A stretch of 64,000 nt of DNA from Mantis religiosa (GCA_030765055.1 CM060953.1:67817901-67881900), one strand, 5' to 3'; counted from the stretch's first letter, positions 24,795-37,546 are shown. Program-made: numbers and translations. The notes: generated from the letters alone by a model not told the origin.

Positions 24795-24990
24795 TGCACA
24801 GTGTGGCTGTCTCACATTCAGATGGTCTCGGGATTTAATCTCAGTTAGAGCGAACTAAGAAAATAAGCATTCTTACACTGAAAATACAAGTATACAAGTA
24901 TCAAGTAACTTTATTTTTAGGAACTTTAGTATCATTTGAGTATCATTTCACCCATTTCATTCATCGTGTTATGGCTTACAAGTCTTGCAG
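24795..24990 (+). mobile_element. Eroded SINE-A relic
   Basis: Head remnants GTGTGGCTGTCTCACATTCA and GATGGTCTCGGG-TT line up with the SINE-A head. After a gap, GAGTATCATTTCACCCATTT and CATTCATCGT match the SINE-A body, followed by a diverged GGCTTACAAG. It is the most diverged SINE-A of the window. Confidence 0.65.
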
Positions 24991-26011
24991 GCTTACAGGC
25001 TTCAATAAATATGTAAGAAAAAAGTATTTGGAAAGCATAACTGAAAATTAGTCGTTTGGTTTACATTTGCATGTTTATGCTACGCTGGTTCAGAAAAATA
25101 CATACAAAATGATTTAAACAAATTTTTCCCTGGGATCTGAGTTAGGCGGATGTTTTCTCACTCATTAATTAGTACCCACTAATGAAAAATCCCAATTGTA
25201 ATTCCATTTGACAGATCACAGATAGAGCTATTTCAAATGAATTTAAATGGGTTACCCTACCTCATAGCCATTGTTTATTAGACCTTTGATGGCAAGCTAC
25301 GAAAATAATTAAAAATACTACAAACACCAACAGAATTAATTATAATTCACTACGCCAGTTTTATTAATTTGCTTTATCCCCCCTCCTCCGATTTGAATTG
25401 AATAGCACAAAGCATTAAAGTTGATTTGTAGTGTAGAAGTAAACGTAGAAATGAAATTTATGGAAGAATAAAGTGGCATTCCTGTATGGAATTAAAAAAA
25501 AGTATTTTTATCGTTGACTACTACTTAAACCGGAAAATGAGCTGAAGGTTTTTACCGTACAGAACTGAACCAAATGAAACTGATTAATTTGTACAAAATA
25601 ATATAGTGATGTGAGTATCCGTTTTTTATTCTCGTATGCCGGTATATTTGCTCCACGCCAAATATAAATTTAGTTCCTAAAGAAATGCAGACAAAATTAA
25701 AAAAAATATAGCCTCACCTAATCTGGACGAGGTTAGGAGTAGTATTGTTGATATACCTATTGTTAAACCCAGAAGGAAAACCATCCTAAACAGATATTAG
25801 AAATGAAGGAAAGGTTTGCTATCGAAAACATTTTTTCTTATTGTTCCGCCACAACGTGTGAAGTTTGCATCTGAGACGTTCTAGTCGATTCCTGGCGATC
25901 AGCTCTGTGACTAGGGTTTTTTTTTATTCCTCCGGTAGACAGCGAATACTGGAAAGATTCCTCTTGCATCACGCCTTTCCTGTATGTCATTTCAATATGG
26001 TTCATTTTGGT
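24991..26011. other. Anonymous AT-rich spacer
   Basis: Nothing recognised. Confidence 0.45.
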
Positions 26012-26190
26012 GACTGTTGATTAGCCACTGGCTTACTAATCCCAAGGTCGCGAATTCAAACTCTGCCCAGGCAAATGCTTTTAAATGGACAAAACGACAG
26101 TCCTCTCTCAGATTTACTGGCAGTACACGACTGCGGGACGAAATTCTGGCACACCAACGGCGCTCATATGATCCTGGTCATTGACAATTG
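26012..26190 (+). mobile_element. SINE-B, copy 2
   Basis: GATTAGCCACTGGCTTACTA, then GCGAATTCAAACTCTGCCC as B-box region, then CAGATTTACTGGC and GGGACGAAATTCTGGCACA. The block order equals the copy at 18787-18950. Confidence 0.65.
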
Positions 26191-26564
26191 GCAGCGCGTT
26201 TATAAACAATGGCTATATTCTGTGAAATTTATTCTATTATTGGTATTGCTTTTTATTGTTTATTATCACTTAACTTTGTTGCCAATCTACCCGTTACCTC
26301 AGGTTGCTGGTGTTTTTGAGGGAGGGATTGCAGATAAGTGAGCTTAGCTGCTTAACACGATATCCTTCCTATTTTATTTTGCTGGAGTGAGATATTTGGG
26401 ATCCTGGAACATAAGATATTCTTGAAAGTTTCACCCATATAATGAGATGGTCCTTGTTGTGTTTCTATGACATCCATTTTGATTGCTATTTTGTTCTGTT
26501 GCGGTATTAATTATCAACTGGGGATTATCTAATTGGTGCATAGGAGTCAAACCTGTGAGTGTGA

Positions 26565-26760
26565 ACTACAGATGCAGTCCCCTGCCTTATCGGGCGATGA
26601 AGAACTTAATAAATAGGAAAATCTCCTGTCTAAAACTCCTCTCGCCACATCCTTCCTCCCGAGATGCTCCTCTTGGGGCTTAGTTACAATAAACCGCAGG
26701 TTTCGGTGCCGAATTCTCTCTAATCCTAATCCTAACCTAGAAATATCCATCTGTGTGGGG
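26565..26760 (+). mobile_element. SINE-C tail-only copy
   Basis: CATCCTTCCTCCCGAGATGC, CTCTTGGGGCTTAG and a 3' end reading CTAATCCTAATCCTAACC match the last 150 bp of the long SINE-C at 57212-57895. The head is absent. This fits 5' truncation during retroposition. Confidence 0.6.
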
Positions 26761-29215
26761 GAAAAAAAACTTAAGTCTCTAAAATTTAAAAACTTGTATT
26801 TTAATGTTGCACACTGTTCTACATTATTTTCATATAGATTTTATAGCGTTCGAATCTTTATTCAGTCTTGAGGAACGGCATGCACTTGGTGTTAAGATTT
26901 TACCTCGTATTCCTTTATGTCCGCTCAAGTGGAAAACCGGTAGACAAGACCAGTTCCACCTAATGCGTGTGTATTTATGTGTGCTAACAGCTACTGCAGC
27001 TGATCAGGGAAGCAACTCTCTGTTCACACCTGATAGACTCTTCCCCAGTCTGTTTTAAGGCATCTCATATATCGATTTTAATAGGTATCTGACTCCAAAC
27101 TTGGAGTTAAATGTCTACTATACATAAAGGGAACAAACCATTCCAAAGATGGGTCACGTGTTTACAAATACCAAATTATCTGAAGATGAACAGAGAGCGC
27201 CATAGTAGGGTTTGTAGATGCAATTAATGCTCTTAAAATACCATAAATTTAGTCAGTTACAGCGCTACTTTGTGGTTATAGTCTTCAAACTGTCGTTTTT
27301 CACATTTTAATTGTGCTATACATCGTGCACAATGTACAACGTTTACGTGAAGGAACTGTGCTTTGTGCACTTCTCCTAAATCAGAAAAAAATTGAGATGA
27401 ATTATAAAAATGTGCTTATTGTTTTATCAAACACGTTCATATTGTGTAAAGGAAATAAAGAAAATAAAGAAAAAAGAAAATAATGACCTCCCAAAATTAG
27501 AAAGCAGCAAACTAATAAGTTTTTGAAAGTTCATCTCCATATTTTATTAAGTTATGAAGTTCCTTTGTTTTTAGAAATAATGGATGGTGTGGAAAAATAA
27601 AAGCAATAATAATAAAAACGATAGAGCCAGTTAAAATTGATTGAAATTTTATGAAACGAAAACTTTTATTATTGTATTGAAACATTAAAATGTGGATTTG
27701 TTAATTTTACAGATGGATAGGTCTACGTATACAGATGTTCAATCAGCCATTTGCATAGCTGACCAATAAGTGAACTATCTGTGTGTAAATACATCTACTT
27801 TAAACAATCTGAAGGCATAAGCAGTTGACGAAAGCACTTTTATCCTAGGTAATATAGAACATGTATTCTGGAAAGTTTTAACTTAGAGGGTCCTCGTTTC
27901 CCAAACTTTGTGTTTTCCATGGCAGTCCTGAAGCGGTCTGGTGATTACATAAACACAGAGGAGTCTCGGAGCCAAGAGCTCTAGGATATCAGCAAGCTGT
28001 CTCATACAGCAGAATCTCTTGGTTTTATGTATTCGTCTCCTTTTGTTCCTGGTCAGGCTGTTGGTGGTAATTTATGCTGTTTGGTACAAACCAGGAACTG
28101 TGTTTCAGCTTAGAATTGTTCAATACTAACATAGAAGCAGTACCCATAGGGAGGCTCAGCATTAGGGGGATGTGAGTTCAACTTCTGTAGCCAGCGTTCC
28201 TTACCTATGTTCTTAACAGAGGTATTTGTGGGTTGCTAAATGAATACTGGGAAGGAAAATTACATCCCCTTAATTTCCTGACCATCCATTTTGCCTAACA
28301 AAATTTCATTTCATTTTTATTCCGCATAGACCATTTCAGGGGGAAGTGTCCAAGTCCCGACCCACCCAGGACATATAAGTACGCATGGAGGAGAAGATTC
28401 GATTATACGAGCCTCCATATTCAATTTAAATCTATAGTCATAGCCCTCTATTGTATTTCCTTAGTCATACCACCCTTATAATTCCCTTACCCGAAGCTTC
28501 CCTCCATGGGAAGTTGAAAATTATTTCCTCCGATCTTTGGATTTGTGTCATAGTCAAAACAGATGCAGTAAATATAACGAGACTCGTCTTTTAAACTAAT
28601 GTAATGAAACCACGTGCAATCCATTCCCAGGCGAGTGCTTCTGAAAAGAAACCAAACAACTTTTTTGCTGCGTTCCATAATCATTCTTCTATAAACATCT
28701 TTGGAATTGGCGTGCAATAACGTCCTAGTAAGCGTTGTTATGTTACAGTTTATATTGACGCTTTAAAACCAAAACTTATAGATGATTTCCACATGTATTA
28801 AACATAATCATGCAGTTTACCCTTCACAAAATTAAAGTAAATAACTAGGTAAACATAAAAGTAACATGTGACAATTGCTTTACCACATAAGTGATAAGGA
28901 GTTTGAAACTATTCCTTTGCATTTTTGAACGGGAAATGCATGTTAACGTACTCCATGGAACGTAGTAACTGATCTTGATCAAACTAAATATCGCCATTTA
29001 AAACTGCTGAAAAACATTTGTAATTTGTTTTGCTGCGAACCATGACACACAATTAAAAGTATGATATTTAGTTTTATGTAATTTAACCTGTAATAAACAA
29101 AGACTGTATGTTCGCTTTATAGTTACTATGATTCCGCGAGCTATTATATTTTGTATTTTGTTTATCTGAAACACAGGAGAATTTCATAGGGTATAAACAA
29201 ACGAAACAAGTATGG
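26761..29215. other. Anonymous spacer
   Basis: No recognisable element except a possible old retroposon near 28140-28420 with balanced composition. The 76-codon minus frame at 28487-28717 is not recognised. Confidence 0.4.
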
Positions 29216-29218
29216 CAA

Positions 29219-30820
<1,602 letters not shown>

Positions 30821-30821
30821 T

Positions 30822-31250
30822 GGAAATTAATTATTCTTTCACACTAGCCGTGTGTAGGGCGCACTATGAGAGGGTAGAGCCAGACTGAATAATTCAATGC
30901 CATGGCCGGGATTTGAACCACGGATCTTTCCGGCTATGGCATTGAATTTTTCAGTCTAGCTCTACCCTTTCATAGTACGTCCTACACACGGCTAGTGTGA
31001 AAGAAGAATTAATTTCCATTAATTGTACCTAATAGTGGTCCGAAATAAACCCGGGCCTTAAAGTACTTACAGTATAGTAGGTCGCCATTAAAGTAGTTGT
31101 CTCATGTATTTATGCGAACTCCCAGTGGTTTATCGGGAAGAACATGAGTTAGTTGGAGAAATTAATGTCATGTTGGCACATTGGCCATTGTAGCTCAATG
31201 GTTCAGAGCGGCTATGGCATTGAATTTTTCAGTCTGGCTCTAACCTTTCA
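30822..31250. repeat. Repeat H, copy 2: palindrome plus head-to-tail dimer
   Basis: The 88-bp segment 30822-30910 is the inverted complement of 30930-31017 with a 19-bp loop, both ends reading GGAAATTAATT-type sequence. The right arm then continues into a repeat H body, with TTGGCCATTGTAGCTCAATG near 31182-31201. At 31211 the sequence GCTATGGCATTGAATTTTTC recurs exactly 278 bp after its occurrence at 30933, so repeat H units stand head to tail here. The tRNA B-box part is deleted at the second junction. Confidence 0.85.
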
Positions 31251-32922
31251 TCATCATTATTATTGTTATTATTATTCTCCTGGGGATTGGCTAATAAATT
31301 TTCGAACTGCCTAGGCGAAGTGCTGAGCTATTTCCGCCACATAGGTTGGTGACGTCATAACAATCTGTGACATAATAGCGAAATAGCTACACTTTTTGTG
31401 AATTTAATTGCCAACGCATTTTTCAGAGCGCATCTGAGTAATTTTTCAGTTAAATATTCAAAAAGAAGTGATTATGGGAATTATGTTATAGTTATATTAT
31501 GTTATATTAACCTCTTCAATTACGTTCATTCTGTGACAAGTTAAGAGTTTGTTAAAAAAGGAAATCGACAGAAAATAAGGGTTTCATGGCCGGCATTATT
31601 AACTCCATTACATAGGTTTTGTGGGCTTGTAGTTGTTTGCTGCGTTTAACATAATAGAGATGGAAGCCAAGAAAGCAGCTTCGCAGTCCATATATAAATT
31701 TCTGGATTGAGTCTATCATATATCATATGTTTGAAAGGATATTTGATATTTATTTATTTGTACAGTATCCATTACCAATTCAATAGAATAAAATTTAACA
31801 TAGAACATGCTGTATTATCCTCCTGTACAAGTTTAAAATTGCTGACCCTAAGATGTACTTGCTGACTCACGTTCCCTGGCTATAAGCCTTATTTGACAGG
31901 AAGTACCACTCACATTTGGAAACATAAATAGGGTGGGGGAGGGGAAGAAGACATTTAAAGGCGGGCGAAGATCTTCATGCCTACATTTAACTCTGAAGTT
32001 TATAGAAACTTATTTTGATAATTCGATACTTCTGTTGGCCATATTTATTTGTCGAAGAAAACGCCTTAAGGAGTGAAGGCTGATAATACCGGATGTAATG
32101 ATCTATGAAAGTCATGGAGCATCACAACTGTTAAATGTATGCCTTAGCTTCCAACATCCAAACGAAAAGCTATAATTTGATCGTGAATTTATTTTCTATT
32201 GCTTCTCCTTACTTCTCGTAAGATTAACCAAGGCAGTGCTCCCTTATTCCCGCCAGACCGTCCGGGAATATGATAAATGTTTCCCTCGAGATCATGCAGA
32301 CGGAAAGCGTGATTAATTGAGGTGATATCGGTAGGCTTTCCTAAGGGTGTTATAGCTCAGGGAATTTTTTCTCGCAGTTTAAGTAAAATGTTTCCATCAA
32401 AGGTTACTGAGTTGACAATTTATAACTGCAGACATTTAAAAGTGGCACAAACACACTGCGAATACATGTCGTTTATATTTTCTTCTGTGTTTTAGTATGA
32501 AACAAATATTATTGTGACACCCTTTTTTGTCGAGAAAATAGACAAGTTTATCTATCACGTACACAGAAGGTAAAAGAAGGCATTGCATTCCACTCAAAAT
32601 TTGACAAGATGCTGATACAAGTACATATTTTGAGATTCTATGAACAGGAAAAATATTTAAAACAGTTTGTTGTTGTTGATGTTGTTGGTTACAATATATT
32701 TTAATATACATCGAAATTCAAATTCCTAAATTATAGCATTTGTAAAAATATTTGATCACAATTGAAAAATTTTTGCTACTTGTGGTATGTATTGCATTCT
32801 ATCCAAAAATTTGGATATCCCTATTTTGTTAGAAATACGTGTTTTGTGTACACTGAATTAAAAAGGGAAAGAAATTTTTGTAAAAGTTCCCCTGAGTGAT
32901 GTGTATATCGTGCGCGCCACTT
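31251..32922. other. Anonymous spacer
   Basis: A few ATT units at 31251-31276, then no recognisable element. Confidence 0.45.
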
Positions 32923-32923
32923 T

Positions 32924-32988
<65 letters not shown>

Positions 32989-33006
32989 TGTGTGTATGTG
33001 TGTGTC
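32923..33006. repeat. TG dinucleotide microsatellite
   Basis: About 40 TG units with a few interruptions (TATG, TTTG). His/Thr and Val/Cys open frames on both strands derive from it. Confidence 0.97.
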
Positions 33007-33667
33007 TTTGAACATAATAGCTGATATACGAAAATATATACAACCAAAAACTAAATTTGATATTTTCGGCATCTTTAGAGATACTTCAAGAAAATATCTT
33101 ATCCCATATCCCTCTTTATTTAGAACATATCTTAAAAATCATAATTTTATCAAGGATGCTTTAACAATACTGAGATATGTTCATGTCAAATTCGATCATA
33201 TTTTGAAGTTTATGGTAAGATTCTAAGGAGTGTCGTTCTTTCAGGATTACCATAGTTGATAAACCGTATGAGATATACAACAACGTACCACAGAAAAAAT
33301 CTAGATCTCGTTAAAACACGCCACATATGACAAATACGCCTTTTGTGGAAGGAATTCTATAATTTATTGTTATTTGTTTGAATTTCCTGGAATTTTTAAG
33401 AATATGTTGTATTGTACACGAATAAGTAGCAAAAGGTATTTGAGGCCACACATAATTTTTTTTCATTAGCTATGAGCTAATGGAGATTACAGCTAAACAG
33501 AATTAACCAAAGTCGTACTGATTACCTTAATCAAGAACAAGCTTCTACGTGAACTTATAATTTATGCAGGTGCTGTTTCATAAACTGGTTTTTATACTTG
33601 TTTACGTATTAATAGTTACAAGGTAACATGATATAAGGTAACATACGTTTTAATATGGATAATGGTC
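33007..33667. other. Anonymous AT-rich spacer
   Basis: Nothing recognised. Confidence 0.45.
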
Positions 33668-33670
33668 TTA

Positions 33671-35192
33671 TGCCCGATTTCACCAAACGATTTTAAGACT
33701 TAACACGAGTTTAACAATAGATATAACAAAAATTGCACTTCACCAACAAGTGTTAGCTTAACACTCGTGTTAAATCTCTTGTTAAACTAACAAATAACAT
33801 TTGTTATGTTAAGTCCTTAACAATTGTAAATAGTCCAGATGGCGGGCATGAACCCAGCATTTGTCGATTTGATACATTTAAGATCGTCTAAATGGCATTC
33901 GTAATAGAGTACGGCCTAAGAGGAGAAATTATTTTGAGCAGCTATCCGAAGAAAATGCTTTACAGAGGTATAGACTGTCCAAACATGTTGCTATAAAGGT
34001 TACTTCGGAAGTACAAGAGAGGTTAGAACATGCACCGAAAGGAATACGTTGATCTCGCCTTTGCTTCAAGTATTAATAAATTTGCAATTTTATAATTCAC
34101 TGAATTATGTGGATAATGCACTACCACCCGTCTTGAAACGTTTAAGTCACTCGTCACTTTTCCTTCGCACCTCGTTTTAAATTTACGTAATATAGAGTTA
34201 GAACATGCATCGAAAGGAATATGCCGATCTCGCCTTTGCTTCAAGTATTAATAACTTTGCGATTTTATAATTCACTGAATTATGTGGATAATATACTGTC
34301 CACCTTCCGTCTTGAAACGTTCAAGTAACTTGCTCTTCTTCGCTCCTCGTTTTAAATTTACGTAATACAGAGTTAAAACATGCATCGAAAGGAATATGCC
34401 GATCTCACCTTTGCTTCAAGTATTAATAACTTTGCGATTTTATAATTCACTGAATTAGGTGGATAGTACACTGTTCAGCTTCCGTCTTGAAACGTTCAAG
34501 TCACTCGTCATTTGTCCTTTGGTCCTCGTTTTAAATTTACGTAATACATAGTTAGAACATGCATAGAAACGATTATGTCGATCTCGTCTTTGCTTCAAGT
34601 ATTAATAACTTTGCCATTTTATAATTCACTGAATTATGTGAATAATACAGTGCTCACCTGCCGTCTTAAAGCGTTTAAGTAACTCGTCACTTGTCCTTCG
34701 CTACTCGTTTCCAATTTACGTAATACTGAAGATGTTTCGTGTTTCTAGTAATGACACATGCATTTGAATTAAATTCGTTTCCAATTATTTCCCACGTGAC
34801 ATCTTTCTCTTTTACATTCACCGCATCCGTCCTATTTTCCACGAATTCCTTTATACTTCGTCACCTATTCAATTAACAATTCTTCCTCCAATCCATGAGA
34901 AATGTGTTTTACGGCTTTTGTTTAGGATTTTGTTTATCCGCCATTTTTAGCTGTGTGCAGACGAAAATTAAAGCAAAAGCGCATCGCAGTACGTTCAGAA
35001 AATAATACGACTCATCCATAGCCTTCTATAGCTGTAATATTTGCAACGTATTGGCGTTAACATGTGTTTGTTAACATTTTCAGAAAACAGGTTGGTGAAA
35101 TGCTGCAGATTTAACAGTTTTGTTAGCACTGTTACAATTGTTACGTTATATTTGTTAACGTCGATTTTAACATCTGTTGGTAAAATCGGGCA
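33671..35192 (+). mobile_element. PIF/Harbinger-type element, non-autonomous
   Basis: TIRs TGCCCGATTTCACCAA (left) and its complement form of TGCCCGATTTTACCAA (right) delimit 1522 bp. TTA lies directly outside at 33668-33670 and 35193-35195, the 3-bp TTA target duplication typical of PIF/Harbinger. Subterminal regions are full of TTAAC/GTTAA motifs. A plus-strand remnant near 33896-34020 reads RPKRRNYFEQLSEENALQRY then RLSKHVAIKV, resembling the N-terminus of Harbinger nucleases (--FQRYRLSK---). The catalytic core is absent. The centre is occupied by four tandem 175-bp repeats. Confidence 0.85.
34022..34728. repeat. Tandem repeat, 4 x about 175-179 bp
   Basis: Units start at 34022, 34197, 34372 and 34551, each beginning GTTA(G/A)AACATGCA and ending near TTTACGTAATA. 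They lie entirely inside the Harbinger-type element. Unit 4 is the most diverged. Antisense frames repeat the peptide RSTYSFRCMF-like ends, an artefact of the repeat. Confidence 0.93.
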
Positions 35193-35195
35193 TTA

Positions 35196-35923
35196 GCAGG
35201 ATATAACTAGAAATTATATGAACTTCAAGTTATATGAACTTGTAGACATATCTAGTAACATCCAAATTATATACATAGAAAATAAAACTATATTGTAAGT
35301 TTATTTGGAATTAGTTGTTAATTTGAAAAATTGAGGTGTATTGAAAATGTAAACGCAAACTTTCAATTTACGTCGTATGTTAACGATAAAAAATAATTAA
35401 TAGGAGTTATCATTGAAATTAAACAATAATATTGATTTGATTAGATAATATCTCCGCATATAAAATAAGAGAAGTGTCGATTATTAGATTTGTAATGTTA
35501 TTGTTTCATAAGCGAAGTGTAATTATTAATACAGTATATTCAACACGCGAACAATAAACACTACATCCATGAATAAATATATTTTCGTTCGGATGATAAA
35601 AGCTATCTAAAGAATAAACGTGCACTACTTTTAAAATATAGAGATACCGTGTTTGATTCCTGGGAATATCTTTGCCGATCAACAACTGTTCCAAAAGCAA
35701 AGCCGTCGATATGTTCATAGATGCTTAAGGAAGAACATAAATGGAAAAATAAATATATACAAATAAAACAGATGAAGCACTGTCAGTAGCATAACATACC
35801 TTATTATAAATTGCTTTTAAAACATAATTTATATGTTAAATTATTTGTAATTTTATGCTTCACTATCAGTACCATTAAAATGATCTTCAATATTTAATTA
35901 ACAGCAATGTGCAATGTGAGTTC
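35196..35923. other. Anonymous AT-rich spacer
   Basis: Nothing recognised between the Harbinger-type and Penelope-like elements. Confidence 0.45.
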
Positions 35924-35968
35924 TGCTCACTTTTTTCTCGGGCACTCAGCCAGGTGAAAAGATGATTA

Positions 35969-36015
35969 GATATCAGCGTTTCGGGAGTGTGCATCTCTCC
36001 CATCTTCAGGATATG
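35969..36015 (-). ncRNA. Hammerhead ribozyme, decayed (left pLTR)
   Basis: Minus strand: ATATC, then CTGAAGA (CUGANGA box), then stem II GGGAG/CTCCC closing an AGATGCACA loop, then GAAAC, then GCTGATATC. Stem I is ATATC/GATAT. The minimal stem III type fits Penelope-like hammerheads. The expected GUC cleavage triplet reads GCT, so cleavage is probably lost. Confidence 0.7.
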
Positions 36016-36034
36016 TATAAAATGTTATAACCAC

Positions 36035-36269
36035 GGCCGCGCAGTGGCTCAGTGGTTAGACCGCTTGGCTCTCACCAAGGCGGCCCGGGTTCGATCCAAG
36101 GCGACCGCAAAGTTAGATTTGTGATGGACAACACGGCGCTGGGGCGGGTTTTCTCCGGACCTCCGGTTTTCCCTGGTGCTCCATCTTCATCTCGTGTACC
36201 ATCAAGTGTCACCGCCTGCGGTGCCGTATGTAGTAAAAGCGGGCGTTAAACACTACACATTTCATTCAT
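36035..36269 (+). mobile_element. SINE-D, copy 1, with 12-bp target duplication
   Basis: A 235-bp SINE with a tRNA-Glu-like head: A box GTGGCTCAGTGGTTAGACC, anticodon-stem-like CTTGGCTCTCACCAAG and B box CCGGGTTCGATCC. The body starts GACCGCAAAGTTAGATTTG. It is bounded by perfect direct repeats TGTTATAACCAC at 36023-36034 and 36270-36281. It inserted into the left arm of the Penelope-like element, so it is younger than that element. It shares the head and first half of the body with the copy at 46243-46551, but the second halves differ. Confidence 0.92.
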
Positions 36270-36389
36270 TGTTATAACCACAAATAAAACACTGGATATA
36301 ACACCAACATAAACAAAGACAAAACACTATCAAAATTCGCATTACTGAACAAAAGATTGTTTTCAGTAAATTAAATGCCAGCTCAGCAG

Positions 36390-36605
36390 ATGGCGTGAGT
36401 ATAGAAAATTGTGTCAAACAAACGTAGCTGCTTAACCTGATTATCAAGCTGTATTGATCTTTGCTGCTTAAATCGACGGATTTCCATTTTTAAGGCCGGT
36501 TTCCAAGAGAAGCTGAACTGAAATCCAGCCTCAGGATTAAGCGTGCTCCTTTCAGAGGAAATCACCAAAGCCTCCTTAATTCTGCGCTCCTAGTAACTGT
36601 AACAG
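36390..36605 (-). pseudogene. Penelope-like protein C-terminus
   Basis: Minus-strand frame reads RRIKEALVISSERSTLNPEA then GFQFSFSWKPALK. The family's protein ends, after the GIY-YIG endonuclease, with a motif of the form IKEA-EI--N--LNREEG--LS--W-P-L, which matches position by position. The upstream reverse transcriptase and the GIY-YIG core are missing, so this is a remnant of roughly 60 codons between the two inverted pLTRs. The ATG at 36568 is incidental. The frame is open upstream to about 36605. Confidence 0.65.
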
Positions 36606-36766
36606 TATCTTTGATACAATTTTCTATACTAACGCCCTCTCCTGACCTGGCATTTAATTTACTGAAAACAGTCTTTGGTTCGGTAATGCGAATTTTGACA
36701 GTGTTTTGTCTTTGTTTATGTTACGGTTATATCCAGTGATTCATTTGTGGTTATAACATTTTATAA

Positions 36767-36811
36767 ATATCGTGATGATGGGAGAGATGCACACTCCCAA
36801 AACGTCGATAT
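36767..36811 (+). ncRNA. Hammerhead ribozyme, decayed (right pLTR)
   Basis: Plus strand: ATATC, then GTGATGA where CTGATGA is expected, then stem II GGGAG/CTCCC with the same AGATGCACA loop, then AAAAC where GAAAC is expected, then GTC followed by GATATC. Cleavage triplet GTC is intact. Two core positions are mutated, so activity is unlikely. Taken with the left copy, the ancestral consensus is a canonical minimal hammerhead. Confidence 0.7.
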
Positions 36812-36858
36812 CTAATCGTCTTTTCACCTGGCTTGTTGCCCGAGAAGATAGTGAGCAC

Positions 36859-37546
36859 ATTCGTCGCCAGGAAAGCTTCAGGTCTTATTTTATAAAATGT
36901 GAGTTAACTATCAAACACAGGATCAGTCTCTTCTAAAGGTACGACAAGATTTTCCTTTTTATTAATTTATTGAAAACTTTCTATACCAATACAAGATATT
37001 TTTATTTTAGACAACAGAGATAAAGTTATTCAGAAGAATAGTGAACGTGTATTGACGTTTTCTGGGCGATGGTGATGGTGATAATAATTTCACCATTCCA
37101 ATTTGCTTTATTTTTGATTCTCTGAAAAGTGACAAACGATTTTCATAAAAAACAACTTATTTTAAGTCATAAAACAAAACATACCTTGAATGTTCTGAGT
37201 TAAACAGCACTTCCACAGATATGGATTAGAAAGGAGAATATCAGTAGTATATAATAGGCGTGGTCTATTTTGTTTACTAGGCTGCGAGAGGTTGGCATAA
37301 GGCAAGCTTTTACGACCACATCCGACAGCGGCATGCACTGTGCAGCTCACATGTACAGCATCTGTAGCAGTGCATCCTTCGACACATTCCTACCTGCCCA
37401 TGTCCGGGTAGTCGAGTCGAGTGCACGGAATGCTCATGCTTTTCAATGGTGCTTTTCTTTAATGTTCACAGAAACTCCTATAATCTGCTCCTGTGTTCTG
37501 ATTAAGTCAATTTCTTGGTTTGAATTAAAATGCGAATACACACACA
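36859..37546. other. Anonymous spacer
   Basis: Nothing recognised. The frames around 37270-37629 read into the SINE-A head that follows. Confidence 0.4.

Larger units (their letters stand above)
35924..36858 (-). mobile_element. Penelope-like element fragment with inverted pLTRs
   Basis: Two long inverted arms flank a short coding remnant. The left arm is 35924-36416, excluding the SINE at 36035-36269. The right arm is about 36605-36858. Outer ends read TGCTCACTTTTTTCTCGGGC and its complement-like GCCCGAGAAGATAGTGAGCA. Penelope-like elements are known to carry terminal repeats (pLTRs) in direct or inverted arrangement and to bear hammerhead ribozymes in them. Both properties are seen here. 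The body retains only the last part of the protein. Confidence 0.8.

Noticed and set aside
31180..31260. Functional tRNA genes at tRNA-like segments (also 15090-15165, 36035-36105, 47690-47765)
   Set aside because: All lie inside dispersed repeats, have mismatched or deleted arms and no isolated intact cloverleaf.
32821..33226. His-Thr and Val-Cys repeat frames
   Set aside because: Products of the TG microsatellite.
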